Position numbers and translations under genes: made by a program. From NAK82 sp036172345 (GTDB lineage Bacteria > Chloroflexota > Anaerolineae > 4572-78 > NAK82): DNA of 5,851 bases. The stretch is taken from NCBI GenBank assembly GCA_036172345.1, contig JASFBB010000071.1, forward strand, positions 1 through 5,851, read 5' to 3'. Positions 5,220-5,851 of the stretch are shown here, piece by piece (position 1 is the stretch's first letter; each line of letters starts with the position of its first letter). The notes beneath the pieces were generated by a model that worked only from the letters and a program-made list of their open reading frames with translations, ran no database searches and had not been told where the DNA came from.

Positions 5220-5851
5220 ATGAACTCCCGTGAGCGCGTGTTGACCGCGCTGAATCACCAGGAACCGGACAAGGTGCCCATTGACTTGGGCGGCACCATT
5301 GTGACAACACTCACCCGCATCGCCTATCAAAATCTGCGCGACTACCTGGGTATGCCGCCGGACGACAAGCCGGTGGTCTCGCATCGCCAGATGGACACCG
5401 TGTATCCACACGAAGACCTCTTGCAGCGCTATGAGGTGGACGTCCGCGCCGTGGCGATGAAGGGGCCGTGGTGCTTCGAACCGCGCGAGATGCCTGATGA
5501 CAGCTTCTATGACGAGTTCAACATCCGCTGGAAGAAGGCTAGCTACTACTACGACGTGGTAGAGCGACCCCTCGCCGACGCGACGGTGCATGACCTGGCA
5601 ACCGCTGCCTGGCCGGATCCCTATGACCCCGGACGCGTGGCTGGCCTGCGCGAGGAAGCGCAAGCTTTGTGCGAGAACACCGAGTACGCCATCGTCGCCG
5701 ACATCATGTGCCTGGGCCCCTTCGAGGGTGGCTGTGTGCTGCGCGGATACGAACAGTTCCTCACCGACCTGTACTGGGACCCGCACTTCGCCGAAGCGCT
5801 GCTCGACAAGATCACCGAGACCGACATCGCCCTGTGGGACGCCTTTCTGAA
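5220..5851 (+). CDS. Uroporphyrinogen decarboxylase (UROD)-superfamily protein, N-terminal part (3' truncated by window)
   Basis: About 210 codons are visible and the frame is still open at the window edge. The start MNSRERVLTALNHQEPDKVP matches the common opening of UROD-like proteins (xSRERVLxALNHxEPDRVP). Later family-like parts are LLQRYEVDVRAV (about 68-79), a DEFNIRWKK stretch, PLADATVHDLATAAWPDPYD (about 119-138) and a downstream GPFEGGCVLRGYEQFLTDLY region. It is not the heme enzyme HemE. The RQAGRY signature expected after the first 20-30 residues is replaced by DLGGTIVTTLTRIAY. The 'LFSD' segment that carries HemE's essential Asp is also not found after the ERY-like motif. The superfamily includes corrinoid-dependent methyltransferases (MtaA/MtbA type). 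Their Zn-binding His/Cys residues would lie further downstream, so enzyme type cannot be decided here. The close spacing after the propeller gene indicates the same operon. An upstream in-frame ATG at 5214 would add two residues. Confidence 0.85.
   Translation, partial: MNSRERVLTALNHQEPDKVPIDLGGTIVTTLTRIAYQNLRDYLGMPPDDKPVVSHRQMDTVYPHEDLLQRYEVDVRAVAMKGPWCFEPREMPDDSFYDEFNIRWKKASYYYDVVERPLADATVHDLATAAWPDPYDPGRVAGLREEAQALCENTEYAIVADIMCLGPFEGGCVLRGYEQFLTDLYWDPHFAEALLDKITETDIALWDAFL

Noticed and set aside
5016..5786. Long minus-strand open frame (256 codons) across the propeller and UROD-like genes
   Set aside because: It spans two well-supported plus-strand genes and their junction, shows no known motif, and has a composition typical of an antisense shadow.
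5220..5851. hemE (heme-pathway uroporphyrinogen decarboxylase)
   Set aside because: The N-terminal RQAGRY signature and the essential Asp segment are not present. Only the superfamily can be supported.

Overview
The window is one plus-strand gene cluster from a GC-rich bacterium. The order is: C-terminus of a sugar-type ABC solute-binding protein, two CUT1-type (MalF/MalG-like) permeases, a highly divergent GroEL/Hsp60-like protein, an Asp-box (BNR/Ycf48-like) beta-propeller protein, and the start of a uroporphyrinogen-decarboxylase (UROD)-superfamily protein that runs off the right edge. No RNA genes, mobile elements or CRISPR arrays were seen. The gene mix and codon use suggest Chloroflexota (Anaerolineae-like). 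That placement is inferred from general knowledge of such clusters, not from a marker gene, and is only moderately confident.

Layout: 1-330 is the binding-protein tail. 331-404 is the only sizeable intergenic gap and holds a perfect 10-bp GC-rich hairpin followed by a good Shine-Dalgarno site. 405-1358 and 1389-2513 encode the two membrane subunits. 2517-4217 encodes the chaperonin-like protein, 4230-5213 the propeller, and 5220-5851 the UROD-like protein (partial). From the second permease onward the genes are separated by 3, 12 and 6 bases, so they are almost certainly co-transcribed and probably translationally coupled. There is no intergenic stretch longer than 300 bases.

How they may work together: the binding protein and two permeases would form an importer for a sugar or other small polar solute, powered by an ATPase encoded elsewhere, since none is in the window. 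The three downstream genes are not standard importer parts. The chaperonin-like protein keeps the GroEL fold signatures and most ATP-site residues. It has Arg where GroEL has the catalytic Asp398, has lost the YLSPYF apical motif and lacks the GGM tail, so it is unlikely to be a housekeeping foldase. Together with a signal-peptide-less seven-bladed propeller and a non-HemE UROD-like enzyme, it makes the cluster a candidate for an undescribed accessory module attached to a solute transporter. The functional link is inferred from gene order only.
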